From: CAWUJK01 sp963922865
Lineage (GTDB): Bacteria; Patescibacteriota; Gracilibacteria; BD1-5; UBA6164
Length of the DNA stretch: 26,972 nt
Direction: 5' to 3'
Assembly: GCA_963922865.1 (NCBI GenBank)
Contig: CAWUJK010000016.1
Coordinates: 1-26,972, forward strand
Below, one piece after another: positions 1 through 9,497 of this stretch. Made by a program: the position numbers and the translations under genes. The notes beneath the pieces were generated by a model that made no database searches, was not told the origin of the DNA, and saw only the letters and a program-made list of their open reading frames with translations. How positions within the stretch are numbered: position 1 is the stretch's first letter; each line of letters begins with the position of its first letter.

Positions 1-23
1 ATTCTAAATTTAATATATATATA

Positions 24-53
24 ATATAGTCTTTTTTTTCAATTCTTTGTCAA
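24..53 (-). promoter_or_regulatory. Possible leftward promoter
   Basis: On the minus strand a perfect -35 TTGACA (positions 48-53) is followed by an A-rich spacer and a TATA-like stretch (about 24-30). No -10 hexamer sits at ideal spacing, so this is tentative. It would drive a gene lying left of the window. Apart from the hairpins listed here, positions 1-226 hold no open frame that I can support. Confidence 0.3.
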
Positions 54-129
54 GTTTTTTTATTACTTTTTTATTATATATACCAAGAGATAGATAGCAA
101 TATTTCTCAAATTTTACTTAAATGAGAAA

Positions 130-157
130 AACAAAAAAATAAGTTTATTCTAAACTT
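130..157 (-). terminator. Rho-independent terminator (leftward)
   Basis: A perfect 7-bp stem (141-147 with 151-157) has a 3-nt loop. On the minus strand it runs into a long T tract (about 130-140). It fits a leftward terminator and probably ends or backs up transcription of the Fic gene. Confidence 0.55.
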
Positions 158-226
158 TATATCATAAATTCCAGTTGCTATGAAATAATTATACACAAAA
201 CACAAAGAAGTTATGGAAAAATTATT

Positions 227-262
227 TTAATATAAAAAGTTAAGAATATCTTTTTATATTAA
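227..262 (-). terminator. Inverted repeat overlapping the Fic stop codon
   Basis: A perfect 13-bp inverted repeat (227-239 with 250-262) has a 10-nt loop that contains the TAA stop of the Fic gene. The following minus-strand bases are A/T-rich with only a short T run. It may act as a terminator or as a 3'-end stabilising hairpin. Confidence 0.5.
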
Positions 263-1244
263 GTAAATAGTTGTCTACAAATAGATCTCTCATAAAAGCC
301 ACATCATTAAATTCATAAATAGCTAATATAGCATTTATATAATCTCTATCTTTTACTTGTAAAAAGCTAAAAGGTATAAGTCAATTTTTAATTAAAACAA
401 TATTTGCTCAAACACGAGAAGTTCTTTTATTGATATCTATAAATATTTGAAAGTAAGGAATAAACACAAGTATAAATAATGTTTGTTCAAATGGGTTTTT
501 AATTTGGTTTAACTTACTTAAAAAGATTGTAAACTGCTCTTTTAATTTAAAGTAATTATCGATAGGATAATATGCAGAACCTCAAATTATGACCTCTGAT
601 TTTCTAATTCTTCATAATTGATCCTCTAACAAAATTCATTTTCAAAGCAATCTATGAATATTTTCAAAATCCTGTTTACATAATTTTATTTGCTTTTTGT
701 TATCTATAATGTATTTTATAGCATTTTTATGATTAATAATCATTTGTGTTTCTTGAGATGTTTTTCCTTCAGCTGAGTTATTATACTTTACAAGAATTTC
801 AGTGTCTAAATAACTATATGTATTTCATTCTAGTTTTGATGAAGAAAAACTTAAATCTATAAGTAGATTCTCTATTGATCTTATATTTTGTTTATAATCA
901 TAGCTTGAAAGTATATTTTTATCTAAATATTTTTCTTTTATATCATTGTATCTACTTCATAAAAAACTAGTTTTGTTTGGTATATAATCTCACAAGAAAT
1001 TAAAGTTATATGATCTTTTTTCTCTTTCAAAAAAAGGCTTATTTAAATATTTTAAAATATTTATAGACTTTCTATAAATTCATTTTGATACCTCTATTAT
1101 ATTTCACTTTTTAATTAATTCTCTAAAATCTCTGTATATAGTTGTTCTATCAACATCTATTTTTTTTAAAATATCTGATACCTTTACAGTATTTTTTTCA
1201 TTTATTAATTTTAATATTAATGTTATTCTTTTATCTTTATTCAT
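240..1244 (-). CDS. Fic-family protein with N-terminal helix-turn-helix
   Basis: 334 aa. Residues 1 to about 60 form a DeoR/Mga-like winged helix-turn-helix (core KVSDILKKIDVDRTTIYRDF). The rest is a Fic domain. SSKLEGNTYSYLDT near residue 140 matches the inhibitory (S/T)xxxE(G/N) helix placed before the active site. The Fic motif at about 266-277 reads QIFIDINKRTSR where canonical enzymes have HPFxDGNGR, so the catalytic His is Gln. The downstream part, up to the FNDVAFMRDLF segment, fits a known Fic subfamily with a QPFxDxNKRTSR motif (recalled from family knowledge). Classical Fic proteins transfer AMP to hydroxyl side chains; with Gln at this position the chemistry is uncertain and the protein may act mainly as a regulator. 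ATG start with a good promoter upstream. Divergent from pheT, across a four-copy repeat that overlaps its own promoter, suggesting autoregulation. Confidence 0.88.
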
Positions 1245-1254
1245 AATTTTAAAA

Positions 1255-1335
1255 TTATATATAATGTTGCAAAAATTATATATAATGTTGCATATTTTGC
1301 AACATTATGTTAAAAAACATGCAACATTATATTAA
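1255..1335. promoter_or_regulatory. Four-copy operator-like array
   Basis: Two direct copies of TTATATATAATGTTGCA (1255-1271 and 1276-1292, 21-bp period) face two inverted copies, TGCAACATTATGTTAA (1298-1313) and TGCAACATTATATTAA (1320-1335, 22-bp period). The inner pair makes a 10-bp palindrome with a 5-bp centre (1283-1292/1298-1307). Spacing near two helical turns and overlap with the Fic promoter suggest binding of a dimeric regulator, most simply the helix-turn-helix of the Fic protein itself. That assignment is inference. Confidence 0.7.
1275..1302 (-). promoter_or_regulatory. Promoter of the Fic-HTH gene
   Basis: On the minus strand, -35 TTGCAA (1297-1302), a 16-bp spacer and -10 TATAAT (1275-1280). 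The -35 lies in repeat copy 3 and the -10 in copy 2 of the operator-like array, so a protein bound there would block polymerase. The transcript would start about 24 nt before the ATG. Confidence 0.6.
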
Positions 1336-1395
1336 AAAATAGTATATCAAAAATACTAGAGCTTTTAAAAAATTTTTCTACCATGAATATTAAAT

Positions 1396-1423
1396 TTGAA
1401 AAAAACACCCAAAATTATATAAT
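1396..1423 (+). promoter_or_regulatory. pheT promoter
   Basis: -35 TTGAAA (1396-1401), a 16-bp spacer and -10 TATAAT (1418-1423), about 36 bp before the pheT ATG. The leader would be only about 30 nt, with no room for a classical attenuator and no Shine-Dalgarno sequence. Confidence 0.6.
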
Positions 1424-1458
1424 AAATCAATATTAAATAATTAAAACTAACAGTAAAA

Positions 1459-3819
1459 ATGAAAATATCATACAAAAGCCTAAAAAGAATAAAAAAAGAC
1501 CTAAAAACACCAGAAGAAATAGCAAATAATTTAATAATGCACACAGCAGAAGTTGAAGAAGTACAATATATATGAGATAATTTAAAAGATGTATTTATTT
1601 GAGTAATAAAAACATGCAAAAAACACCCAGATAGTGAAAAACTAAATTGTTTACAAGTAGAAGTCAATGGAAAACTATTAAATATAGTTTGTTGAGCAAA
1701 AAATGTAAGAGAATGACTAAAAGTACCTGTAGCTATAGTATGAGCAAAGCTGTGAGAAGACTTTATAATATCAAAAACAAAAATTAGATGAGAAACAAGT
1801 GAAGGGATGATATGTAGTGAAGATGAACTATGATTAGTAGAAAAAAGACAAGATGGCATAATGGAACTGGCAAATGATGCTCCACTTTGAGTTTCAATGA
1901 AAGACTATTTATGAAAAGATGAAGCAATACTAGAAATAGACAATAAAGCAATAAACCATAGACCAGATTTGTTTAGCCACATATGAGTTTTAAGAGAAAT
2001 ATGTGCTATAAATAAAGAAACACTAAACTACAAATATGAAAATAAAGACTTTAGCAAGTTGAAAAAACTAAAAATTGAAAATGAAATCCCTGAGCTAGTA
2101 CAAAGATATATAGGACTAAAAATAAAAAATGTAAAAAACATAGAAAGCCCAGAATATATAAAAGAAATCCTAGAAGCCTCCAATTGCTCATCTAAATGAT
2201 TATTAATAGACCTATCAAACTATTCTCTTTATCTTTATTGACAACCAACACATATTTTTGATGCTGATAAAATTGAATGAAACATAGTAGTAAGATATGC
2301 AAAAAAATGAGAAATACTAATAGCACTAGATGATAAAAAATATAAACTCTCTAACAAAGATATGGTTATCGCAGATACAAAAAAACCCATAGCAATAGCA
2401 TGAATCATAGGATGAAAAAATACATGTGTTGATGAAAATACCAAAAATATAATAATAGAATCAGCAACTTTTGATCATTCAAACGTTAGAATCACATGAA
2501 AAAATCTATGAATCAGAACTGATGCATCAAATGTATTTGAAAAAGACCTACTACCAATATCAACACAATGGTGACTTAGTTTAATAGTAAGTGAAATAGA
2601 AAAAGCGTTTAGTACTGCTAAATTGGAATCATATAATGATTGTTATAGACAAACACAAGAAATAAGAAAAATAAACTACGATTTACAATTTACAAATAAT
2701 TTGATATGAAAAGAATATACAAACAAAAAAGCACTACAAATTTTAGAAAACTTATGAATAGAGAAATCTGAAAATAACTTAATAATACCTCTTTGGAGAA
2801 AAGATTTAAAATATAAAGCAGATATAGCAGAAGAAATAGCTAGAATAGATTGATATAAAAACATAAAAAGCGAAGTTCCAAAAATACAACTTTGAGCAAT
2901 AATCCAAGAAAATAGTTACAAAACAAAAATATTTTCTCGTGATTTTTTCACAAAATTAGGTTTTTTTGATATGTATACATACTCATTTGTAAATGAAAAC
3001 ATAATGAAAAAATGTAATTCTAGTTTGGATTGATTAGTAGAACTCAAAAATTTTCTAAGTGAAGATGCTACACATATGAAGCCTAGTTTAATTCCAAATC
3101 TAATGCTATCTTTAGAAAAAAATAAACTAAGCTTTAAAGAATTAAAATTATTTGAAGTAGAAAAAGTTTTTAAATACCAAAAAGAAAAAATAATTGAAAA
3201 TTATGATATATCATGATTAATCTCTATACAAAATGATATATCATACTATAAAACACAAAACATAATATCAAATTTTTTGAAGAGCATATGAGTATCTAAG
3301 TATGAGTTTAAAAAAGCGATAAAATTTCCAGATTATGCTCACAACACAAGAACAGCACAAATAATAGCAAGATGACAAGAAATATGATTAGTATGAGAAA
3401 TAAAACCATTAGTAGCTAAAAATTTTGGTATAAGAAAAAGTATATGATTCTTTGAGATAAATTTGGATAAACTAAAAGATATGATAAACACAATTACAAA
3501 AGCAAAAAATTTATCTGATTTTCAATCAAGTAGTTTTGATATAAGTTTCTTAATAGAAAAAAATATAAGCTGAAAAAAACTACAAAATATAAGCTGAAAA
3601 AAACTACAAAATATAATAGCAAAAATAAACCCAAAAATAATAGAAAAAGTAGAACTTTTTGATATATACGAAGATGATGAAAAACTAGAATGAAAAAGAA
3701 GTCTATCATTTAAAGTTTTTTTACAAAAAATGGATAGTGAAGTAAACGATAAAGAAAAAAACGAACTTATAAAAGAAATAATACAAAAGGCAAAACAATT
3801 TGGAGCAATACATAGGTAA
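1459..3819 (+). CDS. pheT: Phenylalanine-tRNA ligase beta subunit
   Basis: 786 aa, the usual full length for PheT, which pairs with PheS to charge tRNA-Phe in the cytosol. Domains in order: N-terminal tRNA-binding (EMAP/YtpR) domain at about 42-155, containing VIKTCKKHPDSEKLN; INHRPDLFSHIGVLREI at about 164-180, as in the family; B3/B4 editing region; a central block with IIGGKNTCVDENTKNI and GIRTDASNVFEKDL (about 317-367); B5 and the catalytic-like fold; C-terminal FDX-ACB anticodon-binding domain from about 685, ending in FDIYEDDE...SLSFKVFLQK. The gene is dense in TGA glycine codons and would be cut into fragments under the standard code. pheS is not next to it, unlike the common pheST operon. 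A 24-bp unit is duplicated inside the FDX-ACB domain. It converges on the GHKL gene with 22 bp between stops and only a weak hairpin there. Confidence 0.96.
3560..3616 (+). repeat. In-frame 24-bp tandem repeat in pheT
   Basis: About 2.4 copies of a 24-bp unit, encoding NISGKKLQ twice in succession (residues about 701-720) in the first helix of the FDX-ACB domain. The copies are identical at DNA level, so the duplication is recent or prone to slippage. The reading frame is kept. Confidence 0.9.
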
Positions 3820-3841
3820 AACTTAAATCTCTAGACATAAA

Positions 3842-4378
3842 CTATAAAGTTTTTATCTCTAATTTTTTACTAATACCAACCATAAGTCATCATAAATTAG
3901 AGTCTTTAAAATAAAGTTCATCTACAAGTTTGTCAATTATCATGAATAAGCCTCTACCTCTAATAGAATTATGATTGGCAAATCATTTTTGTTTTTTAGC
4001 GTCTCTCAAACTATACATATCACAAGCTTTTTTGGGGTTTGCTCAATTCCCAGTATCACTTACTTCACAATTTAAAAAAATACTATTAGAAGAAACATTA
4101 AGTTTAATTTTAAAGCAATTTGTTTCTCAAGTTTTACTTCAATATTCTATAGAATTATTACTAAGTTCATCAACAATCAAAATCAATCTAGATTTCCAAA
4201 TACTATCTATATTCAATTTATCAGATAAAGCTGAAATAAAATTTCTCAAAATCTTAGCACTCTTAAAATTAGAAACAAAATTTAACAATATTTCCGTTTC
4301 TCCATTTAATGATAATCATTCTAAAAAGTTCTCATCTAAAATAAAATCATTACTTATATCTAAGTTTATTTTGTTCAT
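3842..4378 (-). CDS. GHKL ATPase, anti-sigma factor/serine kinase-like
   Basis: 178 aa, a stand-alone histidine-kinase-type ATPase domain (HATPase_c_2, as in RsbW/SpoIIAB). The N box is DELSNNSIEYG (70-80, with the Mg-binding Asn), the G1 box is SDTGNGA (107-113) and the G2 region is RGRGLFMI (140-147). The length and lack of any sensor or phospho-acceptor domain fit the anti-sigma regulatory kinases rather than a two-component sensor. No anti-sigma antagonist (STAS) or alternative sigma gene lies beside it, so its partner cannot be named from this window. It has its own promoter, placed inside the tail of the HU terminator. Confidence 0.8.
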
Positions 4379-4407
4379 TGAAGAAAATACTAAATATAAT
4401 ATTAAAC

Positions 4408-4436
4408 ATTATAACATAAAAAATATATAAAATCAA
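4408..4436 (-). promoter_or_regulatory. Promoter of the GHKL ATPase gene
   Basis: On the minus strand, -35 TTGATT (4431-4436), a 17-bp spacer and -10 TATAAT (4408-4413), about 30 bp upstream of the ATG. The -35 directly abuts the T tract of the HU terminator. Confidence 0.6.
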
Positions 4437-4467
4437 AAAAACTTAATTCAAATAGAATTAAGTTTTT
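4437..4467 (-). terminator. HU gene terminator
   Basis: A perfect 13-bp stem (4437-4449 with 4455-4467) has a 5-nt loop. On the minus strand it is followed by a run of Ts. It lies 30 bp after the HU stop codon. Confidence 0.8.
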
Positions 4468-4496
4468 AATTTTTAAAAAGATTTGTTTAGAAAAAA

Positions 4497-4769
4497 TTAT
4501 CTAACAGCTTCTTTTAAAGTTTTACCAGCTCTGAAAACAGGAGAGTTCATAGCAGCAATTTTAATTTTAGCACCAGTTCTTGGATTTACACCATTTCTAG
4601 CAGCTCTTCTAGAAATTTTAAAAGCACCAAAACCAGTTACGTTAACTTCATTACCTTCTTTTAATTCAATAGTAATAGTATCAATCATAGAAGATAAAAC
4701 TCTAGATACAGCATCTTGACTTAATCAAGCATCTCAAGCAACAGCTTTAATAAAATCTTGTTTTTTCAT
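4497..4769 (-). CDS. hup: HU-family DNA-binding protein
   Basis: 90 aa, the normal length of HU. It bends and compacts DNA as a dimer. N-terminal helices start MKKQDFIKAVAGDAGLSQDA. Next come the GFGAFKISRRAARNGVNPRTG segment across the beta-arm (about 46-66, written here by its ends GFGAF and NPRTG) and the arm return KIKIAAMNSPVFRAGKTLKEAVR. All expected blocks are present, including the NPRTG turn and the FRAGKTLK end. Of eight glycines, two near the N terminus use TGA and the rest GGT, a bias away from TGA that fits high expression. HU and IHF subunits are hard to tell apart, but the sequence reads as HU. Monocistronic, with its own promoter and strong terminator. Confidence 0.95.
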
Positions 4770-4803
4770 AATAAATGTTATTAGTAAATAAGATAACTTC
4801 CTT

Positions 4804-4831
4804 AATATAGGCATAAATAAAAATAATGCAA
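4804..4831 (-). promoter_or_regulatory. HU promoter
   Basis: On the minus strand, -35 TTGCAT (4826-4831), a 16-bp spacer and -10 TATATT (4804-4809). A direct repeat of GCTAATTTT lies just upstream (about 4841-4860). The -35 type TTGCAN recurs at other promoters in this window. Confidence 0.6.
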
Positions 4832-4909
4832 ATTTTTTTGGCTAATTTTAGCTAATTTTTGTTAAATAAATATAAAATACCTATATTTTTCAGCAAGAAA
4901 ATCAATATT

Positions 4910-6661
4910 TTAATCTATAAACCCCTCTACTTGAGCTTCAACAAGTTTTGAAAACTTTCATTTTTTTGTCATAAGTTCCTTATAATTTCAGCTTTCAATA
5001 ATTTCTCATTTATTAAATAAAAATATTTTATCTGCCTTTTTTATAGTTGAAAGTCTATGAGCTACTATGAAAGTAGTTCTTCATTTCATAAGTTCATCAA
5101 AAGAGTCTTGTAAATATTTTTCTGTCTCAGCATCAAGAGAAGAAGTAGCTTCATCCAAAACAAGTATAGGGGCATTTTTTAAAAATGCTCTTGCTATAGC
5201 AAGTCTTTGTTTTTCTCAACCAGAAAGTTTTACTCACCTCTCTCAAACTATTGTATCAAGTCACTGAGATAAATTATCTATAAAACTAGAAGAGTTAGAT
5301 TTTTTAGATACAATTTCTATATCTTCTCTAGTAGCTTTCTTATTTCAAAGCTTTATATTGTTTAGTATACTAGTATTAAAAAGCGAATTATCTTGAAATA
5401 CAACTCATATATTATCTCTTAAAGAATCTTGAGTTATATCTCTAATATCAATATTATCTATAAATACAGATCATTTTTGAGGTTCAAAAAACTTTAAAAG
5501 CATATTAACCATAGTAGTTTTACCAGATCAAGTATGACCTACAAAAGCTATTTTTTCTCAAGGGTTTATTAAAATATTTATATTTTTTAAGACATCTCTT
5601 TTAGAATCATAGGAAAAATACAAGTTTTTAAATTCCACAGATCATTTTACTTTTTTGAGATTTATAGATCATTTTTTATCATTAACCTCAATTTTTGTAT
5701 CAAGAATTTCAAAGTAATCCTTAACTCCAGCAAGCCTCCAAAATATAGTTTCAAGAGTCCAAGTCAAATCATCTATTGCAGATAAAAACAAAGCTGAAAA
5801 ACTTAAAAACATAACTATAGTTCAAATAGTTATCTCTCAATTTATAAAAAGATAACTTCCAAAAGATATAATACCTATAGAAACTATTATATTTATAATT
5901 TTTGATAAACTTACAATAAGCCCCCACCATTTAAGAATTGGATACTGGATAGAATATCTTTTTTGCATAAGTTTTTTCAAATCTATATTTTTATAATTTT
6001 TCAAGCAAAAGCTTTTTACAATAGGCATATTACTAAAAGTATCGCCATAAAAAGCTGATAAATTACTATAAATAAATTCAACATTTCTTTGTTTAGAAAA
6101 AGTTTTTGCAGAAAGAAAAAAAGTTATAAAAAAAGAAAATATTCAAACTATTATAACAAAAAGTCAAAGTTTTAAGTTAAAATATAAAACTATAGGAATA
6201 AGTAAAATAATAGTTAAAACACTGGGGACCATTCTACGAAGAAAATTCAGTTGTATATCAAACAATCAATCTACTCATTTAGTTATTTTTTTTACTAATT
6301 GTCCAGAATTTGAATCAAAATGAAATCTAAGATGCAGATCTAAGATTTTATTAAAAAATTTTGATATATTATCATCAAATTTTTGATGACATAAAATATC
6401 TGAATATGTTGACACAAAAAGTCTAGTTAATATAGTAAAAAAAACTACTACTAACCATAAAACAAGAGTATTCACTATACTACTAAATGGGTATTTTTCT
6501 ATATTTTTATCAAAACCTATTAATGTATCTATAATTTCTTTGAAAAATATAGGCTCAACCAAAATCAATACACTAAATAATAAGTTTGTAGACATAAGAT
6601 AAAAAACTCACATTTTTTTATCTCTGAATAAGGATAAAACCCTATATATAATTTTAATCAT
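4910..6661 (-). CDS. ABC exporter half-transporter (MsbA/MdlB type)
   Basis: 583 aa, the standard size of a fused membrane-plus-ATPase half-transporter that acts as a dimer in the cytoplasmic membrane. The transmembrane domain covers about 1-330 with several hydrophobic helices, for example around LLFSVLILVEPIFF and VVVFFTILTRLF. The nucleotide-binding domain follows: Walker A GHTGSGKTT (375-383), Q-loop region VVFQDNSLF, signature LSGGEKQR (from 479), Walker B ILVLDEATSSLD and the H-loop VAHRLST. All catalytic motifs are intact. The substrate (lipid, peptide or drug) cannot be inferred from sequence. It follows secY in the same direction but is separated by a terminator whose T tract reaches its start codon, so it is probably a separate unit. 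Confidence 0.93.
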
Positions 6662-6668
6662 AAAAACA

Positions 6669-6710
6669 AAAAAGCATCTGAATTAAAAGTATTATAATCT
6701 GATGCTTTTT
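6669..6710 (-). terminator. Terminator of the ribosomal protein-secY operon
   Basis: A perfect 10-bp stem (6669-6678 with 6701-6710) has a 22-nt loop and is followed on the minus strand by a T-rich tract. It lies 17 bp after the secY stop. The T tract runs up to the ATG of the ABC exporter gene, and the loop contains a minus-strand TATAAT (6691-6696) that could be the -10 of that gene, although no good -35 is seen. Confidence 0.75.
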
Positions 6711-6726
6711 AGAAGATTACAATATT

Positions 6727-8001
6727 TTATTTAAATTTTGAATAATCAAACATTTTTACTTCGCTATCTACCTTTCTTATAAGATCAAGAATAACTGATA
6801 CAATTATAATAAGACCCGCTCAACTTATAATAAAATTGATAGTTTCTCATCATCTAAGCAAAGATACTACATATGGTAAAACAGCAATAAGGGCTAAGAA
6901 ACTTCAACCAAATAAATTTAAATGGTTAGAAACTTTCGCAAGATAATTAGCAGTATCTGTTCAAGGTCTAATTCAAGGTATATAACCTCATCTTTTTTGA
7001 ATGCTTTCAGCTACTTGTTCAGTATTAAAAGTTATAGATACATAGAAAAAAGAAAAAGCCACAACAAGTAAAAAATAAAATCATACTAAAGTCCAGGTAG
7101 GACTATTCATATCCAAGTATGTGTTAAGAAATGTAGCAATACTTTGAGCATTACTCGAAGTAGATCTAGCAAGTATTTGTCAAAGTATAGAAGGAAAAGT
7201 AACTAAAGAAACAGCAAATATAATAGGTATCATTCAAGCTTGATTTACTCTTATAGGAAAATAAGATTTTTCTTCTCTTCAAGTTCTAGTATATATAACA
7301 GGAATTCTTCTATTTCACTCTGTAAATTTAACTATAACATATATTATAGTCAAAGTAGCCAATATCATAGCTATAAAAAGTGGATAGTCAGCTTTAGTAA
7401 TATACTCTCCTATTATTCATGGAGTAGCAGCTAATACTCAAGCCGTTATGATTATTGAAATACCATTTCAAATACCATATTCTGTCATTATTTCTCAAAG
7501 CCACATCAAGAACATAGTTCAAGCAGATATAATTATCATTGCCATAAGCACAACTGAAAAATCATTTGTATTTATTATAGGTTGACCTGCTAGGTTATTC
7601 ATAAGAATTATCATACCGTAGGATTGAGCAAAAGCTAGAGGAAGTGTTAATCTTCTAGTCCACTTAGTTATAATTTTTTGTCATTGCTCTCACTCTTTTT
7701 GCAAATCTCCAATTTTAGGCACAATAACTCAAAGCAGTTGAATTATTATAACAGCATTAATATAGGGAGAAAGTCCCATCAAAATAATAGAAAAGTTAGT
7801 TAAACCTCATCACATCAATGCAGAAAAAAAGCTAAGTCCAGAGTTCTCACCATTATCAAAAATAGAAGCTAATCATGAAGTATCTGCTCATGGTACAGGT
7901 ATAACAGATAAAACTTTATACACTAAAATAAGCAGTAAAGTAGCTATAATTTTTTTTCTAATATGCTTTACTTCAAAAATAGATTTCAAGCTTTTAATCA
8001 T
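6727..8001 (-). CDS. secY: Preprotein translocase subunit SecY
   Basis: 424 aa, the usual SecY size with about ten membrane helices. SecY forms the protein-conducting channel of the Sec translocon with SecE and SecG. It starts MIKSLKSIFEVKHIRKKI and keeps the plug-region stretch VIPVPGADTSGL. Next come SPYINAVIIIQLL, GEIMTEYGIGNGISIIITAG, the conserved cytoplasmic loop before RIPVIYTR, NQAGMIPIIFAVS, and the C-terminal FNTEQVAESIQKRGGYIPGI followed by the last helix and a short tail. It is the last gene of the S10-spc block, its usual place after L15. The ~94-bp leader contains a weak terminator-like hairpin that could lower secY expression relative to the ribosomal proteins. Confidence 0.96.
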
Positions 8002-8062
8002 AAGGTTTTATTAATTAAATAATTTTTTTAATAATTATAAATATTTTTGCTATAAAATCAAT

Positions 8063-8082
8063 AAAAAACCAAACCCTTTTGG
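8063..8082 (-). terminator. Weak terminator-like hairpin between L15 and secY
   Basis: A 5-bp stem (69-73 with 78-82 of the 8000s) is followed on the minus strand by six Ts. It is too weak to be a full stop, but it could act as partial attenuation before secY. Confidence 0.35.
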
Positions 8083-8095
8083 CTTGAATTTCTTA

Positions 8096-8551
8096 TTATT
8101 CCAATTCTAATTTTCATCAAACTTTTTCTATAATAAGACGAGCAGAGGCAGAACTTTTATTCACAGAAACATTAACTTTTTTAGTTAATTTACCATTTGA
8201 TAACAATTTTACAGCTAGATTTTTATTAGATATAATTTTATTTTCTAATAAAACTTCTTTATTAATATCTGAAAATCACAATAAGGCTAAAGCTTCGATG
8301 TCTGATAAGTTAATTATATTAAAACGCTTTTTAAACTTAAAATTAGAAAATCATTTAAGTTTAGGTAGTCTTCTAAATAAGGGAGTTTGACCTCATTCAA
8401 ACCAATCTGGGACTCATCAACCTGATCTAGAATTTTGACCATTATACCCTCTACCACAAGTAGTTCATTTTCCACTTGCGTTACCTCTACCAATTTTCTT
8501 GGAAGTTTTTCTAGAACCTTTGTTAGGTTTAATATTGTTTAAAGATAACAT
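8096..8551 (-). CDS. rplO: 50S ribosomal protein L15
   Basis: 151 aa. L15 binds 23S rRNA late in large-subunit assembly. The N terminus MLSLNNIKPNKGSRKTSKKI followed by GRGNASGKGTTCGRGYNGQ is the family's Gly/Arg-rich tail (family form GRGxGSGxGKTxGRGxKGQ). FEGGQTPLFRRLPKLKGF matches the signature that follows. The C terminus has the SNGKLTKKVNVSVNKSSASA segment. It directly follows S5 with no L30 gene between them, a typical CPR feature. ATG start after an A/T-only leader. Confidence 0.96.
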
Positions 8552-8592
8552 AATAAATGCTAATTAATAATTATAATTTTTTATATCTTATT

Positions 8593-9078
8593 TTATTTTT
8601 TGAAAGAAGTCAAAGCTTTTATAGTAGCTTTAGCATTATTAATAAGATTTGTTGAACCGTATCTTTTAGCTAAAACATTTTTATATCAAGCAACCATCAA
8701 AACTTTTCTTGCAGCTCATCAAGCTATTATTCAAGTACCAATAGAAGCTGGGTGAACCATTATTTTAGCTGCTTTAAATTTAGCATTCATATCATAAGGT
8801 ACACTACCATCTTGTGTAATAGTAACATCAATCATACTTTTTTTTGCATTAGAAACAGCTTTGGCAATAGCATCAACTACTTCCCAAGATTTACCTGTTC
8901 AAAGGGAAACTCTTCATTTCCCATCTCACAAAAGCATTACCGCTCTAAATCTAAGCTGTCTACCTCAAGCAGTAACCCTAGTTACTCTATCAATGCTTAA
9001 AAGTTCTTCTCTAAACTCTTTTCTTGGTTTTGTAAATTTTCCTCATCCTCTCATATTTTTTTTAGAATCATTAGCCAT
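8593..9078 (-). CDS. rpsE: 30S ribosomal protein S5
   Basis: 161 aa. S5 is a decoding-centre and mRNA-entry protein. The N-terminal double-stranded RNA-binding domain contains VTAGGRQLRFRAVMLLGDG and GTGKSWEVVDAIAKAV. The C-terminal domain contains IMVHPASIGTGIIAGGAARK and VLAKRYGSTNLINNAKATI. Start ATG chosen at MANDSKKNMRGGGKFTKPRK, which gives the usual length. About half of its glycines use TGA and half GGN. Confidence 0.96.
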
Positions 9079-9095
9079 ACTAATAGTTTAAATAA

Positions 9096-9440
9096 TTAAA
9101 ATTTTAATCCATTTTCTCTAGCAGAGTCAGCTAAAGCTTTCACTCTACCATGGTAAGCAAAACCTCCTCTATCAAAAACTACTTCCTTAATTTTCTCTTT
9201 TTTTGCAATTTTTGCAATTTCTTCTCATACTTTTTTAGACATATCAATTTTAGTTCAAACCCTAGTCATTTTTAAATCTGAAGTAGAAAAAATAGTTTTT
9301 CATGCTTCATCATCAATCAGTTGAGCATAAATATTAGAATTACTTCTAAATACAGCTAGCCTAGGTTTTTTAGCATTACCACTTACTTGTGATCTTACTC
9401 TAATATGCCTTCTAATTCTTTTTAATACTTTTGGTAACAT
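9096..9440 (-). CDS. rplR: 50S ribosomal protein L18
   Basis: 114 aa, the normal length. L18 binds 5S rRNA in the central protuberance. Seen: RIRRHIRVRSQVSGNAKKPR, LAVFRSNSNIYAQLIDDE and the C-terminal VFDRGGFAYHGRVKALADSARENGL, which is the family signature. It lies between L6 and S5 as in most bacteria, 17 bp before the S5 ATG. Confidence 0.96.
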
Positions 9441-9497
9441 AGATATTAATTAATAATTAATTATAATTTTATACATTATTTAACTTACAAAAACTAA

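Noticed and set aside
1..226. Possible gene at the left edge
   Set aside because: No frame with code 25 gives a recognisable product; the region is A/T-rich with hairpins only.
1255..1335. Repeat array considered as a CRISPR fragment
   Set aside because: The units are only 16-17 bp, two are inverted, spacers are 4-6 bp and of A/T-only sequence, and no cas gene is present.
1383..1436. A 17-codon frame upstream of pheT as a possible leader peptide
   Set aside because: It contains only one Phe codon, lies over the -35/-10 region and has no terminator-antiterminator pair after it.
3975..4430. A 151-codon plus-strand open frame opposite the GHKL gene
   Set aside because: It is the antisense shadow of a well-supported minus-strand gene with GHKL motifs. 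Similar long plus-strand frames at 15882-16199, 20041-20490 and 20481-20801 are shadows of L4 and infB.
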